Positions 1-8,844 of a stretch of 42,474 nucleotides of DNA are shown in pieces. Source of the stretch: Thermovenabulum sp049723235 (lineage in GTDB: Bacteria; Bacillota; Thermosediminibacteria; Thermosediminibacterales; Thermosediminibacteraceae); the NCBI RefSeq assembly GCF_049723235.1, contig NZ_JBNARB010000020.1, forward strand, positions 1 through 42,474, written 5' to 3'. Numbering within the stretch: the stretch's first letter is position 1; every line of letters begins with the position of its first letter. The position numbers and the translations under genes were made by a program. Under the pieces are notes generated by a model. The model saw nothing but the letters and a program-made list of their open reading frames with translations, ran no database searches and was not told the DNA's origin.

Positions 1-66
1 CTGCAATAAATTTGTGATAGAAATTAAAAAAATGGTACAAAGCAAAAAGCTCCATTAAAAAAAAAC

Positions 67-94
67 TTGACATCGTTTATATTCATGTTATAAT
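67..94 (+). promoter_or_regulatory. Promoter of the pyr operon
   Basis: A perfect -35 TTGACA (67-72) and perfect -10 TATAAT (89-94) are separated by 16 bp, with an extended -10 TG at 86-87. Transcription should start near 101, giving a leader of about 190 nt before pyrB. No gene is visible in bases 1-66. Confidence 0.85.
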
Positions 95-111
95 CATTAT
101 AAATAAATAGT

Positions 112-205
112 CACCTTTAAACTGGTCCCGTGAGGCTGGTAAGGTGAGGCGAAAAGATATAAGGAAAAAAAGCCTTTCTCTGCCTGACGGAGGAGGGCTT
201 TTTTT
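112..205 (+). promoter_or_regulatory. PyrR-responsive transcription attenuator of the pyr operon
   Basis: The PyrR-binding hairpin has a lower stem CACCTT/AAGGTG (112-117/141-146), an internal loop, an upper stem GGTC/GGCT (124-127/134-137) and hexaloop CCGTGA; UCCCGUGAGGCU fits the known PyrR consensus UCCNGNGAGGYU. The terminator is a long stem starting GCC at 172-174 and closing GGC at 196-198, flanked by A and T runs (165-205). The competing antiterminator can form between 138-150 (GGTAAGGTGAGGC) and 172-184, using the 3' side of the PyrR hairpin and the 5' arm of the terminator. Expected behaviour, known from Bacillus: PyrR with UMP stabilises the first hairpin and causes termination. 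pyrR itself is not in the window. Confidence 0.85.
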
Positions 206-242
206 GTGCCCTAAATCTGTTATCGATAAATAATATTCTAAT

Positions 243-281
243 AAAAAATTCCCTATGCCTCACGGCATAGGGAATTTTTTT
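243..281 (+). terminator. Second terminator-like hairpin in the pyr leader, just before pyrB
   Basis: A perfect 17-bp stem (243-259 with 264-280) with loop TCAC ends in a run of T, only two bases before the pyrB Shine-Dalgarno AAGGAGG (283-289). It has the form of an intrinsic terminator lying between the attenuator and the first gene. Its tip, GCCTCACGG (257-265), is exactly complementary to CCGTGAGGC (128-136) in the PyrR-binding loop, so the two could pair. The function is inferred. Confidence 0.75.
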
Positions 282-294
282 AAGGAGGAATAAT

Positions 295-1230
295 ATGTTT
301 AAAAACTACGGGCTGTTGGGTATTGAACATTTAGAAAAAGAAGAGATTGAAAAAATATTGGAGCTGGCGTTTTTTTACAAAGATTGTATTAAAAAAAATA
401 TTAAAAAATTATCCGCACTTAAAGGAAAATCAGTAGTTAATTTATTTTACGAACCCAGCACCAGAACAAAAAATTCCTTTGAGTTAGCCGCAAAATACCT
501 TGGCGCAAATGTAATAAATTTTACCACTCAGGGAAGCAGCGTACAAAAAGGAGAGACATTAAAAGATACCGTCTCAACTTTAACTGCCATGGGAATCGAT
601 GCAGTAATTATAAGACATAATGTCTCAGGTACTCCAATGTACTTAAAAAAATATATAAATCTTCCTGTAATTAATGCAGGAGATGGAATGCACGAACATC
701 CTACCCAGGCTTTACTCGATATGATGACTGTTATGGAATACAAAGGAACTCTTAAGGACTTAAAAATTGCGATAATTGGGGATATCGCCCACAGCAGAGT
801 AGCTAAATCAAATTTAATAGGGTTTTCCAAAATGGGGGCAAAAGTATTTTTAGCAGGTCCCTCTACATTAGTTCCTGAGGCAGCCAAAAAGTTTGGTGCA
901 ATAATTAGTTACAATGTAAAGGAAGCCGTAAAAGAAGCAGATGTGGTAATGGGGCTTAGATTACAATTGGAGCGACAAAAAAAGAATTTATTTCCCAGTA
1001 CCGGTGAATATGCCAAATATTATGGAATCAATTCAACGGTGTTAAATTTAGCTAAACCGGATGTGTTACTGTTACACCCTGGTCCTGTCAATAGAGAAGT
1101 TGAACTTACTTCTGAAGTAATGGATGGAGAAAAGTCCTGCATTGGCGAACAGGTTACAAATGGTGTAGCCATTAGAATGGCGGTTTTAAATCTTCTCATA
1201 GGAGGTAATGAGTATGAAAAAGCTGTTTAA
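295..1230 (+). CDS. pyrB: Aspartate carbamoyltransferase catalytic chain
   Basis: Condenses carbamoyl phosphate with aspartate to carbamoyl aspartate, the committed step of UMP synthesis, in the cytoplasm. The 311-aa protein has the usual single-chain length and the family motifs: STRT (55-58) for phosphate binding, SSVQKGE (81-87) with the shared active-site loop Ser/Lys, HPTQ (135-138) and HPGPVNR (261-267). The start ATG has AAGGAGG six bases upstream. It is the first gene of the pyr operon and its end overlaps pyrC by 17 nt. No pyrI regulatory chain follows, so it is probably an unregulated trimer as in Bacillus. Confidence 0.97.
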   Translation: MFKNYGLLGIEHLEKEEIEKILELAFFYKDCIKKNIKKLSALKGKSVVNLFYEPSTRTKNSFELAAKYLGANVINFTTQGSSVQKGETLKDTVSTLTAMGIDAVIIRHNVSGTPMYLKKYINLPVINAGDGMHEHPTQALLDMMTVMEYKGTLKDLKIAIIGDIAHSRVAKSNLIGFSKMGAKVFLAGPSTLVPEAAKKFGAIISYNVKEAVKEADVVMGLRLQLERQKKNLFPSTGEYAKYYGINSTVLNLAKPDVLLLHPGPVNREVELTSEVMDGEKSCIGEQVTNGVAIRMAVLNLLIGGNEYEKAV

Positions 1231-2533
1231 AAATGCAAGGGTTATAGACCCATTTCAAGGAATTGATGATATTTTTGATCTATTAATCGAGGGTGAAAAA
1301 ATAGCAGCTATAGACGTAAATTTATCGATATCCGATGCAGATGTAGAAGATCTTTCCGGAAAAATAATTACCCCTGGGCTGATAGATATGCATGTACATT
1401 TTCGGGAGCCCGGTTTTGAAAAAAAAGAAGATATTAAAACGGGGATGCTTGCTGCCGCAAAAGGTGGTTTTACCGCCGTAGCCTGTATGCCCAACACAAA
1501 TCCTCCCTTAGATAATCCCTATTTAATAAAGTATGTAATTGATAGAGCCAAAGAATATGACCTAATAAGGTTATATCCTATAGGATGTGTCACTAAAGGG
1601 AGATTAGGACAAGAACTTTCTGAAATTGGAAAGATGTGTGAACAAGGAGCTGTAGCATTTTCGGATGATGGAAATCCAATTGCAAATAGTGCATTAATGA
1701 GAAGAGCCCTTCAATATGCAAAAGGGTTTGAAAAAGTAATAATAGATCACTGTGAGGATTTAAGTTTATCCGAAGGTGGTCAGATAAATGAGGGCTATAT
1801 GAGCTTTAAATTGGGTCTAACTGGAATTCCGGCATCGGCCGAAGAGATAATGGTTGCAAGGGATGTAATCCTTGCAAAGGAAACGAATTCGAAAATTCAT
1901 ATTGCACATGTAAGCACAAAAGGATCAGTAGAAATTATTAGAAGAGCCAAAGAATCTGGAATTAATGTAACCTGTGAGGTAACCCCCCATCATCTAATAT
2001 TAACAGAAGATATAGTAGAAGAATACAATACCTTAGCAAAGGTAAACCCGCCTTTAAGAACCTTAGAGGATATAGAGGCTCTGTTAGAAGGATTGAGAGA
2101 TGGAACAATAGATTGCATTGCCTCAGACCACGCCCCCCATACTAAGGAAGAAAAGGAAATGGAATTCGAATATGCTCCCTTTGGAATTTCTGGTATAGAG
2201 ACATCCTTAGGAATAATTATTGACAGATTGGTATCCAAAGGGATTATATCTTTTGCTCAAATGGTAGAAAAAATGTCCCTGAACCCTGCAAAAATATTGA
2301 ACATTAATGGAGGCAGGTTAAAAAAGGGAGATTATGCTGATATTACTATTATTGACCCGGATTTAGAATGGGTTGTAAATAATAAAGAGTTTCTGTCAAA
2401 AGGTAAAAATACGCCCTTTAATGGTTATAAATTAAAGGGTAAAGCAATCAGGACAATTGTAAGAGGTAAAGAAGTTTATAGGGAGGACTATTATGAAAGC
2501 TTTGTTGGCACTGGAAGACGGTTCGGTATATGA
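1214..2533 (+). CDS. pyrC: Dihydroorotase (class I, zinc)
   Basis: Cyclises carbamoyl aspartate to dihydroorotate. The 439-aa amidohydrolase shows the metal motif DMHVHFREPG (His60, His62), the DDGNP segment (151-155), His179, His232 and the catalytic SDHAPH (304-309), as in multi-domain class I bacterial dihydroorotases. An ATG also occurs at 1208, but GGAGGT (1201-1206) is one base from it and seven from the ATG at 1214, so 1214 is preferred. It overlaps pyrB by 17 nt and carA by 41 nt, implying translational coupling. Confidence 0.95.
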   Translation: MKKLFKNARVIDPFQGIDDIFDLLIEGEKIAAIDVNLSISDADVEDLSGKIITPGLIDMHVHFREPGFEKKEDIKTGMLAAAKGGFTAVACMPNTNPPLDNPYLIKYVIDRAKEYDLIRLYPIGCVTKGRLGQELSEIGKMCEQGAVAFSDDGNPIANSALMRRALQYAKGFEKVIIDHCEDLSLSEGGQINEGYMSFKLGLTGIPASAEEIMVARDVILAKETNSKIHIAHVSTKGSVEIIRRAKESGINVTCEVTPHHLILTEDIVEEYNTLAKVNPPLRTLEDIEALLEGLRDGTIDCIASDHAPHTKEEKEMEFEYAPFGISGIETSLGIIIDRLVSKGIISFAQMVEKMSLNPAKILNINGGRLKKGDYADITIIDPDLEWVVNNKEFLSKGKNTPFNGYKLKGKAIRTIVRGKEVYREDYYESFVGTGRRFGI

Positions 2534-3581
2534 AGGGATTGCTGTAGGTTCAAGCGGAACAAAATATGGCGAACTGGTTTTTACAACAGGCATGACGGGA
2601 TATCAGGAAGTTTTAACCGACCCCTCTTATGCTGGTCAAATTATTCTGTTTACTTTTCCCCTAATAGGCAATTACGGTACATTTGATGAATTTCAAGAAT
2701 CCACAAAAATTTACGCAAGAGGTGCTGTAGCAAAAGAATTAAATGATATGTCCTTTACTGAAATTGAAAATTTAACAAATTATTTAATTAAAAATAAGAC
2801 ATTAATGATAACCAATATTGATACAAGAGCAATCACTTTAAAACTTAGAAATTATGGAGTTATGAAGGCAGCTATTTCAAGTGAATTAAATGAATCTGAA
2901 CTTATAGAACTTGTAAAAAAAGCCCCAGGTTTATCTGAAGAAAATCTTATTAAAGAAGTAACCTCCTCTGAAAAGGTAATATATAAACCTACTTCCCAAG
3001 CTATAATCCCTCTAAAAATTGGTGTAATGGATTTTGGAGTTAAAAAAGGTATTATTAATGCATTATTAAATAGAGGTTGTGAAGTGGTTGTTTTCCCCGC
3101 ATTTACTTCTTTTGAAGAGATTTTAAAAGAAAATTTAGACGGATTAATATTGTCCAATGGGCCCGGTGATCCTAAGAATGTTCAATTCGCCATAAAAAAT
3201 ATTAAAAACCTTATCGGCAAATTACCCATTTTCGGTATATGCCTTGGACATCAACTCTTGTCCCTTGCTTTAGGATGTGAAACTTATAAGTTAAAATTCG
3301 GCCACAGAGGTTCCAACCATCCCGTAATAGATTTAAAAATTAAAAAAGCTTTTATAACTACTCAAAACCACGGTTTTGCAGTTTCTGAAAAAGGTTTGGA
3401 TAAAAATATTAAAATCACTCACATAAATGCGAATGATAAAACAATAGAGGGTATTGAATGCCCGGATTATAATATTTTTTCAGTACAATTTCATCCGGAA
3501 GCTTGTCCTGGTCCAAACGACACTGATTATCTATTTGATAAATTTATCCGATTAATTTTAAAGGAGGAAGCTAATGCCTAA
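2493..3581 (+). CDS. carA: Carbamoyl phosphate synthase small (glutaminase) subunit
   Basis: Hydrolyses glutamine to supply ammonia to CarB. The 362-aa protein has the CarA N-terminal domain (about 1-150) and a class I glutamine amidotransferase domain with the nucleophile in FGICLGHQ and the His-Glu pair in VQFHPEACPGP. The start ATG lies inside the end of pyrC, 41 nt before its stop, and is set by GGGAGG (2481-2486). It overlaps carB by 8 nt. Its place inside the pyr operon suggests pyrimidine control; whether a second arginine-specific synthase exists cannot be seen here. Confidence 0.97.
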   Translation: MKALLALEDGSVYEGIAVGSSGTKYGELVFTTGMTGYQEVLTDPSYAGQIILFTFPLIGNYGTFDEFQESTKIYARGAVAKELNDMSFTEIENLTNYLIKNKTLMITNIDTRAITLKLRNYGVMKAAISSELNESELIELVKKAPGLSEENLIKEVTSSEKVIYKPTSQAIIPLKIGVMDFGVKKGIINALLNRGCEVVVFPAFTSFEEILKENLDGLILSNGPGDPKNVQFAIKNIKNLIGKLPIFGICLGHQLLSLALGCETYKLKFGHRGSNHPVIDLKIKKAFITTQNHGFAVSEKGLDKNIKITHINANDKTIEGIECPDYNIFSVQFHPEACPGPNDTDYLFDKFIRLILKEEANA

Positions 3582-6500
3582 GGATCAAAATTTAAAAAAG
3601 GTATTGATTATTGGTTCGGGGCCTATAATAATCGGACAGGCTGCTGAATTCGACTACTCTGGCACCCAAGGATGTCTTGCTTTAAAGGAAGAAGGTATAA
3701 AAGTAATACTTTTAAACAGCAATCCTGCTACAATTATGACCGATCCAAAGGTAGCGGATAAGGTGTACATGGAACCAATTAATATAGATTTCGCAGAAAA
3801 AATTATACAAATAGAAAAACCCGACGGAATTCTGCCCACCCTCGGTGGGCAAGCAGGATTGAATCTTGCTGCAGAACTTTACGAAAGAGGAATTCTTAAA
3901 AGGCAAGGTGTAAGATTACTCGGTACTCCGATTACTGCAATTAAAAAAGCAGAAGATAGAAAGCTTTTTAAAAATTTAATGATAAAAATAGGAGAACCGG
4001 TACCAGAAAGTGCGATAGTAAAAAACGAAAACGAAGCTTTAGAATTTGCAAAAAAGCATGGTTTCCCTCTGGTAATAAGACCTGCTTATACCTTAGGAGG
4101 TACAGGTGGAGGAATTGCATTTAATGAAAAAGAATTGATAGAAATTACCAAATTAGGACTTCTATACAGCAGAATAAAACAGGTTTTGATCGAAAAAAGC
4201 TTACTCGGTATGAAAGAAATAGAATACGAAGTAATCAGGGATAAAAAAGGTCAATGTATAACCGTATGTAACATGGAAAATATTGACCCGGTTGGGGTTC
4301 ATACCGGAGACAGCATAGTAGTTGCACCAAGCCTTACACTTAGTGACAAAGAATATCATATGTTAAGAAAAGCCGCAATAAAAATAATAAATGCTCTTAA
4401 AGTAGAGGGAGGATGTAATATTCAATTTGCTCTCGACAGTAAAAGCGGTAAATATTATGTAATAGAGGTAAATCCAAGGGTATCAAGATCCAGTGCTCTT
4501 GCATCAAAAGCCACAGGTTATCCAATCGCAAAAATAGCTGCGAAAATTGCGCTGGGCTATACCCTTGATGAGCTAAAAAATCCGATAACGGAAAAAACAG
4601 CCTTTTTTGAGCCGGCTTTAGATTATGTTGTAGTAAAATTACCTCGTTTCCCCTTTGATAAATTTGAGGATGCGGATAGGACTTTAAATACCCAGATGAA
4701 GGCTACAGGTGAAGTAATGGCAATAGGCAGAACCTTTGAATATGCGTTAATGAAGGCAATTAGGTCTTTAGAACAGGGCTATTTAGGACTTATAATATCA
4801 GACTTCAGTAATATTTGCGATGATGAACTTTTAAAATTAATTTGTATTCCAACGGATAAAAGAATTTTCGCAATAGCTGAAGGCCTTAGAAGAGGACTAA
4901 CCCCTGAATTAATTTCAGAGAAAAGTAAAATAGATCGCTTTTTTATAGAAAAAATAAACAACATCGTAAATGTGGAAAAACAACTTATAGAAAATCCCAC
5001 CGAAGAAATAATTAATAAAGCAAAAATGATGGGCTTCCCCGATAAATTGATATCGGAAATAATAAACAAAAATGAGGAAGAAGTAAAACAAAAAACTAAA
5101 ATCCGTATCTCTTATAAAATGGTAGATACCTGTGCAGGAGAATTTCAAGCCTTCACTCCCTATTATTACTCCAGTATTGGTGAAGATAATGAAGCTCATC
5201 CGTTAGAGGGTAAAAAAGTAGTGGTAATAGGTTCTGGTCCTATTAGAATAGGTCAGGGAATAGAATTTGATTACTGCAGTGTTCACGCTATTAACGGAGC
5301 AAAAAAAGAAGGATATAAGGCTATAATTATTAATAATAACCCCGAAACGGTAAGTACCGATTTTACAATAGCCGATAGGTTATATTTTGAGCCCCTGTAT
5401 ATAGAGGATGTACTTTCAGTTATTGAAAATGAAAAACCAGATGGGGTGTTACTGCAATTTGGAGGTCAAACTGCTATAAATTTAGCAGAAAAATTAGCCC
5501 GAAAAAAAGTAAAAATCTTCGGTACTCCCGTAGAATCAATAGATATTGCTGAAGACAGAGAAAAATTTGATAAACTTCTGGAAAAATTAGATATAAAAAG
5601 ACCTCCCGGTGTCGCAGTAAAAAGTAAACAAGAAGCCGTATTTGCGGCATCAAAAATAGGTTTTCCTGTATTGATTAGGCCCTCCTATGTTCTGGGCGGC
5701 AGAGCAATGGAAATTATATATGGCATAGAAGAACTTGAAGAATATCTAACAAAAGCAACAAAAGTGTCGGAGGAAAAACCTATACTAATTGATAAATATA
5801 TTTCAGGCAAAGAGGTGGAAGTAGACGCAATATCCGATGGAAAAGAAGTATTAATACCCGGAATTATGGAACATATAGAAAGGGCAGGAATTCATTCGGG
5901 AGATAGCATTGCCATTTGCCCTCCCAAAGATTTAAAAAAGGAAACCATAGAAAAAATAATTAATTATACTGAAAAAATATCTATAGCCTTAAAAGTTCGC
6001 GGTTTAATAAACATTCAATTTGTGGTGGATAAAGATGAAGTTTACGTGATAGAAGTAAATCCCAGATCCAGTAGAACCGTTCCATTTTTAAGTAAAATAA
6101 CAAATATTCCTTTAGCAGAAATAGCAGCAAGGATCGCATTAGGAAAGAATTTAAAGGAATTGGGATTAAGAGGGGGTCTTTATAAACAGGATGGAATATT
6201 CGCGGTAAAGATGCCGGTATTTTCTTTCTCAAAGCTAAAGAAGGTCGAACCTTCCTTAGGTCCTGAAATGAAATCCACCGGTGAGGTTATAGGAATGGAT
6301 AAAAACCTTGAAAAGGCTTTGTATAAAGCGTTTTTAGCCACAGGTGTGAAAATACCTTGCCAGGGGACTATTTTAGCGACCATTGCCGACAAAGATAAAA
6401 AAGAAGCGATTAACTTATTAAGAAAATTTCATAAACTGGGCTTTTCTATCATAGCTACAGAAGGAACAGCAAAAGCTCTTGAAAAAGCAAAAATCCCTGC

Positions 6501-6756
6501 AGAAAAGGTTAAAAAAGTGCATGAACAAGAACCTAATATTTTAGATTGTATAAGGGAAGGGAGGGTGCAGTTAGTTATAAATACCCTTACAAAGGGGAAA
6601 GCACCCGAAAGAGATGGATTTAAAATAAGAAGGGCTGCTACCGAAACCGGTATACTTTGCATTACTTCAATGGATACTGCAAAAGCTCTATACAAGGTTC
6701 TGGAATCAATAACTTTAAAACCTGTAAGCATAGATTGTTCCGGAGGTATAAAATGA
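3574..6756 (+). CDS. carB: Carbamoyl phosphate synthase large subunit
   Basis: Makes carbamoyl phosphate from bicarbonate, ammonia and two ATP. The 1060-aa protein has the full family length: two homologous ATP-grasp halves, each opening with the GSGPIxIGQ motif (near residues 14 and 556), and a C-terminal MGS-like regulatory domain (about 930-1060), the site for allosteric UMP/ornithine or PRPP control in relatives. AAGGAGG precedes the ATG by six bases. The stop TGA overlaps the pyrK start (ATGA, 6753-6756). Confidence 0.97.
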   Translation: MPKDQNLKKVLIIGSGPIIIGQAAEFDYSGTQGCLALKEEGIKVILLNSNPATIMTDPKVADKVYMEPINIDFAEKIIQIEKPDGILPTLGGQAGLNLAAELYERGILKRQGVRLLGTPITAIKKAEDRKLFKNLMIKIGEPVPESAIVKNENEALEFAKKHGFPLVIRPAYTLGGTGGGIAFNEKELIEITKLGLLYSRIKQVLIEKSLLGMKEIEYEVIRDKKGQCITVCNMENIDPVGVHTGDSIVVAPSLTLSDKEYHMLRKAAIKIINALKVEGGCNIQFALDSKSGKYYVIEVNPRVSRSSALASKATGYPIAKIAAKIALGYTLDELKNPITEKTAFFEPALDYVVVKLPRFPFDKFEDADRTLNTQMKATGEVMAIGRTFEYALMKAIRSLEQGYLGLIISDFSNICDDELLKLICIPTDKRIFAIAEGLRRGLTPELISEKSKIDRFFIEKINNIVNVEKQLIENPTEEIINKAKMMGFPDKLISEIINKNEEEVKQKTKIRISYKMVDTCAGEFQAFTPYYYSSIGEDNEAHPLEGKKVVVIGSGPIRIGQGIEFDYCSVHAINGAKKEGYKAIIINNNPETVSTDFTIADRLYFEPLYIEDVLSVIENEKPDGVLLQFGGQTAINLAEKLARKKVKIFGTPVESIDIAEDREKFDKLLEKLDIKRPPGVAVKSKQEAVFAASKIGFPVLIRPSYVLGGRAMEIIYGIEELEEYLTKATKVSEEKPILIDKYISGKEVEVDAISDGKEVLIPGIMEHIERAGIHSGDSIAICPPKDLKKETIEKIINYTEKISIALKVRGLINIQFVVDKDEVYVIEVNPRSSRTVPFLSKITNIPLAEIAARIALGKNLKELGLRGGLYKQDGIFAVKMPVFSFSKLKKVEPSLGPEMKSTGEVIGMDKNLEKALYKAFLATGVKIPCQGTILATIADKDKKEAINLLRKFHKLGFSIIATEGTAKALEKAKIPAEKVKKVHEQEPNILDCIREGRVQLVINTLTKGKAPERDGFKIRRAATETGILCITSMDTAKALYKVLESITLKPVSIDCSGGIK

Positions 6757-7556
6757 AAATAAATGAGAAGGGAATAATTTTAGAAAACAAAAAGATTAGC
6801 AATAATATCCATTTATTAAAAATACATGCACCCAAAATATCCATATTTTCACATCCTGGTCAGTTTGCAATGCTAAAAATAAATGATAATACACCCTTTT
6901 TAAGAAGGCCTTTTAGCTTTGCCTGGACGAATAAAGAAAAAGGGGAAGTAAATTTTTGTATAAAAGTAGTTGGAGAAGGGACAAAATACTTATCCAGGAA
7001 AAAACCACAAGAAGTATTAGACATCATTGGTCCTTTAGGAAATGGCTTTCCAATGGAAAAAGATTTTTTAGAATATAAAAGCTTTGTTATATTAGGTGGA
7101 GGTATGGGGGCTGCTCCCTTAGCCTTTTTGGCAAAATACTGCAAGGATTTGAAAATAGAAAAAATTGCATTTTTAGGAGCAAAAACAAAAGATGAAATTA
7201 TTTTGAGTGATATTTTTGAAGAAACGGGCTTTAAGGTAAATATTTCCACAGACGACGGCAGTGAAGGGATAAAATCAAGTGTTTTGGAATCGTTAGTTTC
7301 TAAAATTGACAGCATAAAAAAGCCTTTTATTTTATATGCTTGCGGGCCTAAAAATATGCTAAAAGGCTTAAAAAAGTTAAATTTAAAATATTGCAAAATT
7401 TACGCTTCCTTAGAAGAAAAGATGGCCTGTGGAATAGGAGCCTGTTTGGGGTGTGCCGTAAAAACATCCGGGGGTAGTTATAAAAGGGTCTGTAGAGATG
7501 GCCCGGTATTTAATATCAACGATATTGATTTTGAGGAGGATCAAAATGGAGAATAA
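6753..7556 (+). CDS. pyrK: Dihydroorotate dehydrogenase B, electron transfer subunit
   Basis: FAD and [2Fe-2S] subunit that passes electrons from dihydroorotate, through PyrD, to NAD+. The 267-aa protein contains RRPFSF (51-56) for FAD, the Gly-rich LGGGMGAAP (114-122) for NAD(P), CGPKNM (197-202), and a CX4CX2CX12C cluster site (Cys226, 231, 234, 247). An upstream ATG in the same frame is ignored because CGGAGGT sits correctly before the ATG at 6753. The gene lies inside the pyr operon, overlapping carB by 4 nt and pyrF by 11 nt. Confidence 0.95.
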   Translation: MKINEKGIILENKKISNNIHLLKIHAPKISIFSHPGQFAMLKINDNTPFLRRPFSFAWTNKEKGEVNFCIKVVGEGTKYLSRKKPQEVLDIIGPLGNGFPMEKDFLEYKSFVILGGGMGAAPLAFLAKYCKDLKIEKIAFLGAKTKDEIILSDIFEETGFKVNISTDDGSEGIKSSVLESLVSKIDSIKKPFILYACGPKNMLKGLKKLNLKYCKIYASLEEKMACGIGACLGCAVKTSGGSYKRVCRDGPVFNINDIDFEEDQNGE

Positions 7557-8265
7557 TATTTTAAATAAAGTAATAATAGCACTGGATTTTTCCGATGAAA
7601 CAAAGGCTTTAGAGATAGTAGAAATTTTGAAAGATGATATTAATATTTTTAAAATAGGTTTGGAGCTTTTTATATCCAGCGGTCCAAAAATTATAGAAAA
7701 AATCCGTTCGAAAAACAAACAGGTATTTCTGGACTTAAAATTTCATGATATTCCCAATACTATTAAAAAAGCTTTAAACGCTTTGATGGAGTACGATATT
7801 TTTATGACCACAATTCATGCATTGGGTGGCAGAAAAATGTTAAAAGAAGCAAAAGATTCAATAATTGAAGCTTCGGAAAAGAAAAATAAGAAAAGACCTT
7901 TGCTGATAGCCGTAACTTTATTAACAAGTTTATCCAATGATGATCTTATTGAAATAGGCATCAAAGAAAATTTAGAAGAAGAGGTTTTAAATCTTGCTAA
8001 GATTTCAAAAGAAGAAGGTATAGATGGAATTGTTTCATCGCCTTTAGAATTACCTTATTTAAAAAAAGAGTTAAAAAACGAGCTATTATTAATTACTCCT
8101 GGAATAAGAAATGGGACCGTTCCCATACCTGGTGATGATCAAAGGCGGAATTCAAGCCTTAAACAAGCTATTTATCAAGGTGCGGATTTCGTAGTGATTG
8201 GAAGACAAATAACATTAGCAGAAGATCCAAAAAAAGCTTTATATTATTTATTAGGTCAGGAGTGA
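7546..8265 (+). CDS. pyrF: Orotidine 5'-phosphate decarboxylase
   Basis: Decarboxylates OMP to UMP. The 239-aa protein has the catalytic DLKFHD array (Asp63, Lys65, Asp68) and the C-terminal phosphate-binding TPGIR and VIGRQIT segments of the short bacterial (class I) family. The start ATG at 7546 is preceded by GAGGAGG; a longer open frame from 7498 lacks a ribosome binding site and would only add residues inside pyrK. It overlaps the end of pyrK by 11 nt. Confidence 0.95.
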   Translation: MENNILNKVIIALDFSDETKALEIVEILKDDINIFKIGLELFISSGPKIIEKIRSKNKQVFLDLKFHDIPNTIKKALNALMEYDIFMTTIHALGGRKMLKEAKDSIIEASEKKNKKRPLLIAVTLLTSLSNDDLIEIGIKENLEEEVLNLAKISKEEGIDGIVSSPLELPYLKKELKNELLLITPGIRNGTVPIPGDDQRRNSSLKQAIYQGADFVVIGRQITLAEDPKKALYYLLGQE

Positions 8266-8271
8266 TAAGAT

Positions 8272-8844
8272 TTGGATTATTTAATAGAAAAATTTGCGCA
8301 ACTTGGTGCAATTAAAAAAGGACATTTTCTGTTATCATCTGGAAAACATAGCGATACCTATATTCAGTGTGCAAAAATTTTTGAATACCCTTTAGAAGCC
8401 CAGAATATAGTAAATATTTTAGCGCAAAAATTATATGGGCAAAAAGTGGACACAGTAATTGGCCCTGCAATTGGAGGTATTACGGTAGCGTATGAAATGG
8501 CCAGAGCACTTGGCGTCAGGGCTATTTTCGCAGAAAGAGAAAAGGGAATATTTACCTTAAGAAGAGGATTTGAAATAAAAGAAAAAGAAAAACTTTTAGT
8601 AGTAGAAGATGTAATTACAACGGGAGGTTCTGCCCGAGAAGTAATAGACCTGGTGAGAAACCTAAAGGGAGAAGTAATCGGAGTAGCTTCTTTGGTCGAC
8701 AGAAGTAAAGAAAAAGATATTTTTGATCTGCCTTTTTATAGTTTAGTGAAGATAGACCTTGAAATATACGACGAGGAGGATTGCCCGCTTTGCAAAAAAG
8801 GAATTCCATATGTAAAACCAGGGAGCCGGGAATTAAAAAAATAA
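8272..8844 (+). CDS. pyrE: Orotate phosphoribosyltransferase
   Basis: Joins orotate to PRPP to form OMP. The 190-aa protein has the PRPP-binding loop VEDVITTGGS (111-120) and the orotate/PRPP site GPAIGG (64-69). It uses a TTG start with AGGAG (8258-8262) upstream, 6 nt after pyrF. The C-terminal tail with CPLC (171-174) resembles the longer clostridial and thermophile forms; the two cysteines have no assigned role that I know of. Its 3' end overlaps pyrD by 55 nt. Confidence 0.95.
   Translation: MDYLIEKFAQLGAIKKGHFLLSSGKHSDTYIQCAKIFEYPLEAQNIVNILAQKLYGQKVDTVIGPAIGGITVAYEMARALGVRAIFAEREKGIFTLRRGFEIKEKEKLLVVEDVITTGGSAREVIDLVRNLKGEVIGVASLVDRSKEKDIFDLPFYSLVKIDLEIYDEEDCPLCKKGIPYVKPGSRELKK

Noticed and set aside
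1208..1213. ATG at 1208 as the pyrC start.
   Set aside because: It is one base from GGAGGT; the ATG at 1214 has proper spacing.
4779..5199. Minus-strand open frames inside carB and many similar long frames opposite other genes (for example 6860-7396, 30002-30493, 38167-38568).
   Set aside because: They are antisense shadows of well-recognised genes, with low-complexity hydrophobic translations and no ribosome binding sites.
6657..6752. Longer N terminus of pyrK from 6657.
   Set aside because: It overlaps carB coding sequence without a ribosome binding site; CGGAGGT supports the start at 6753.
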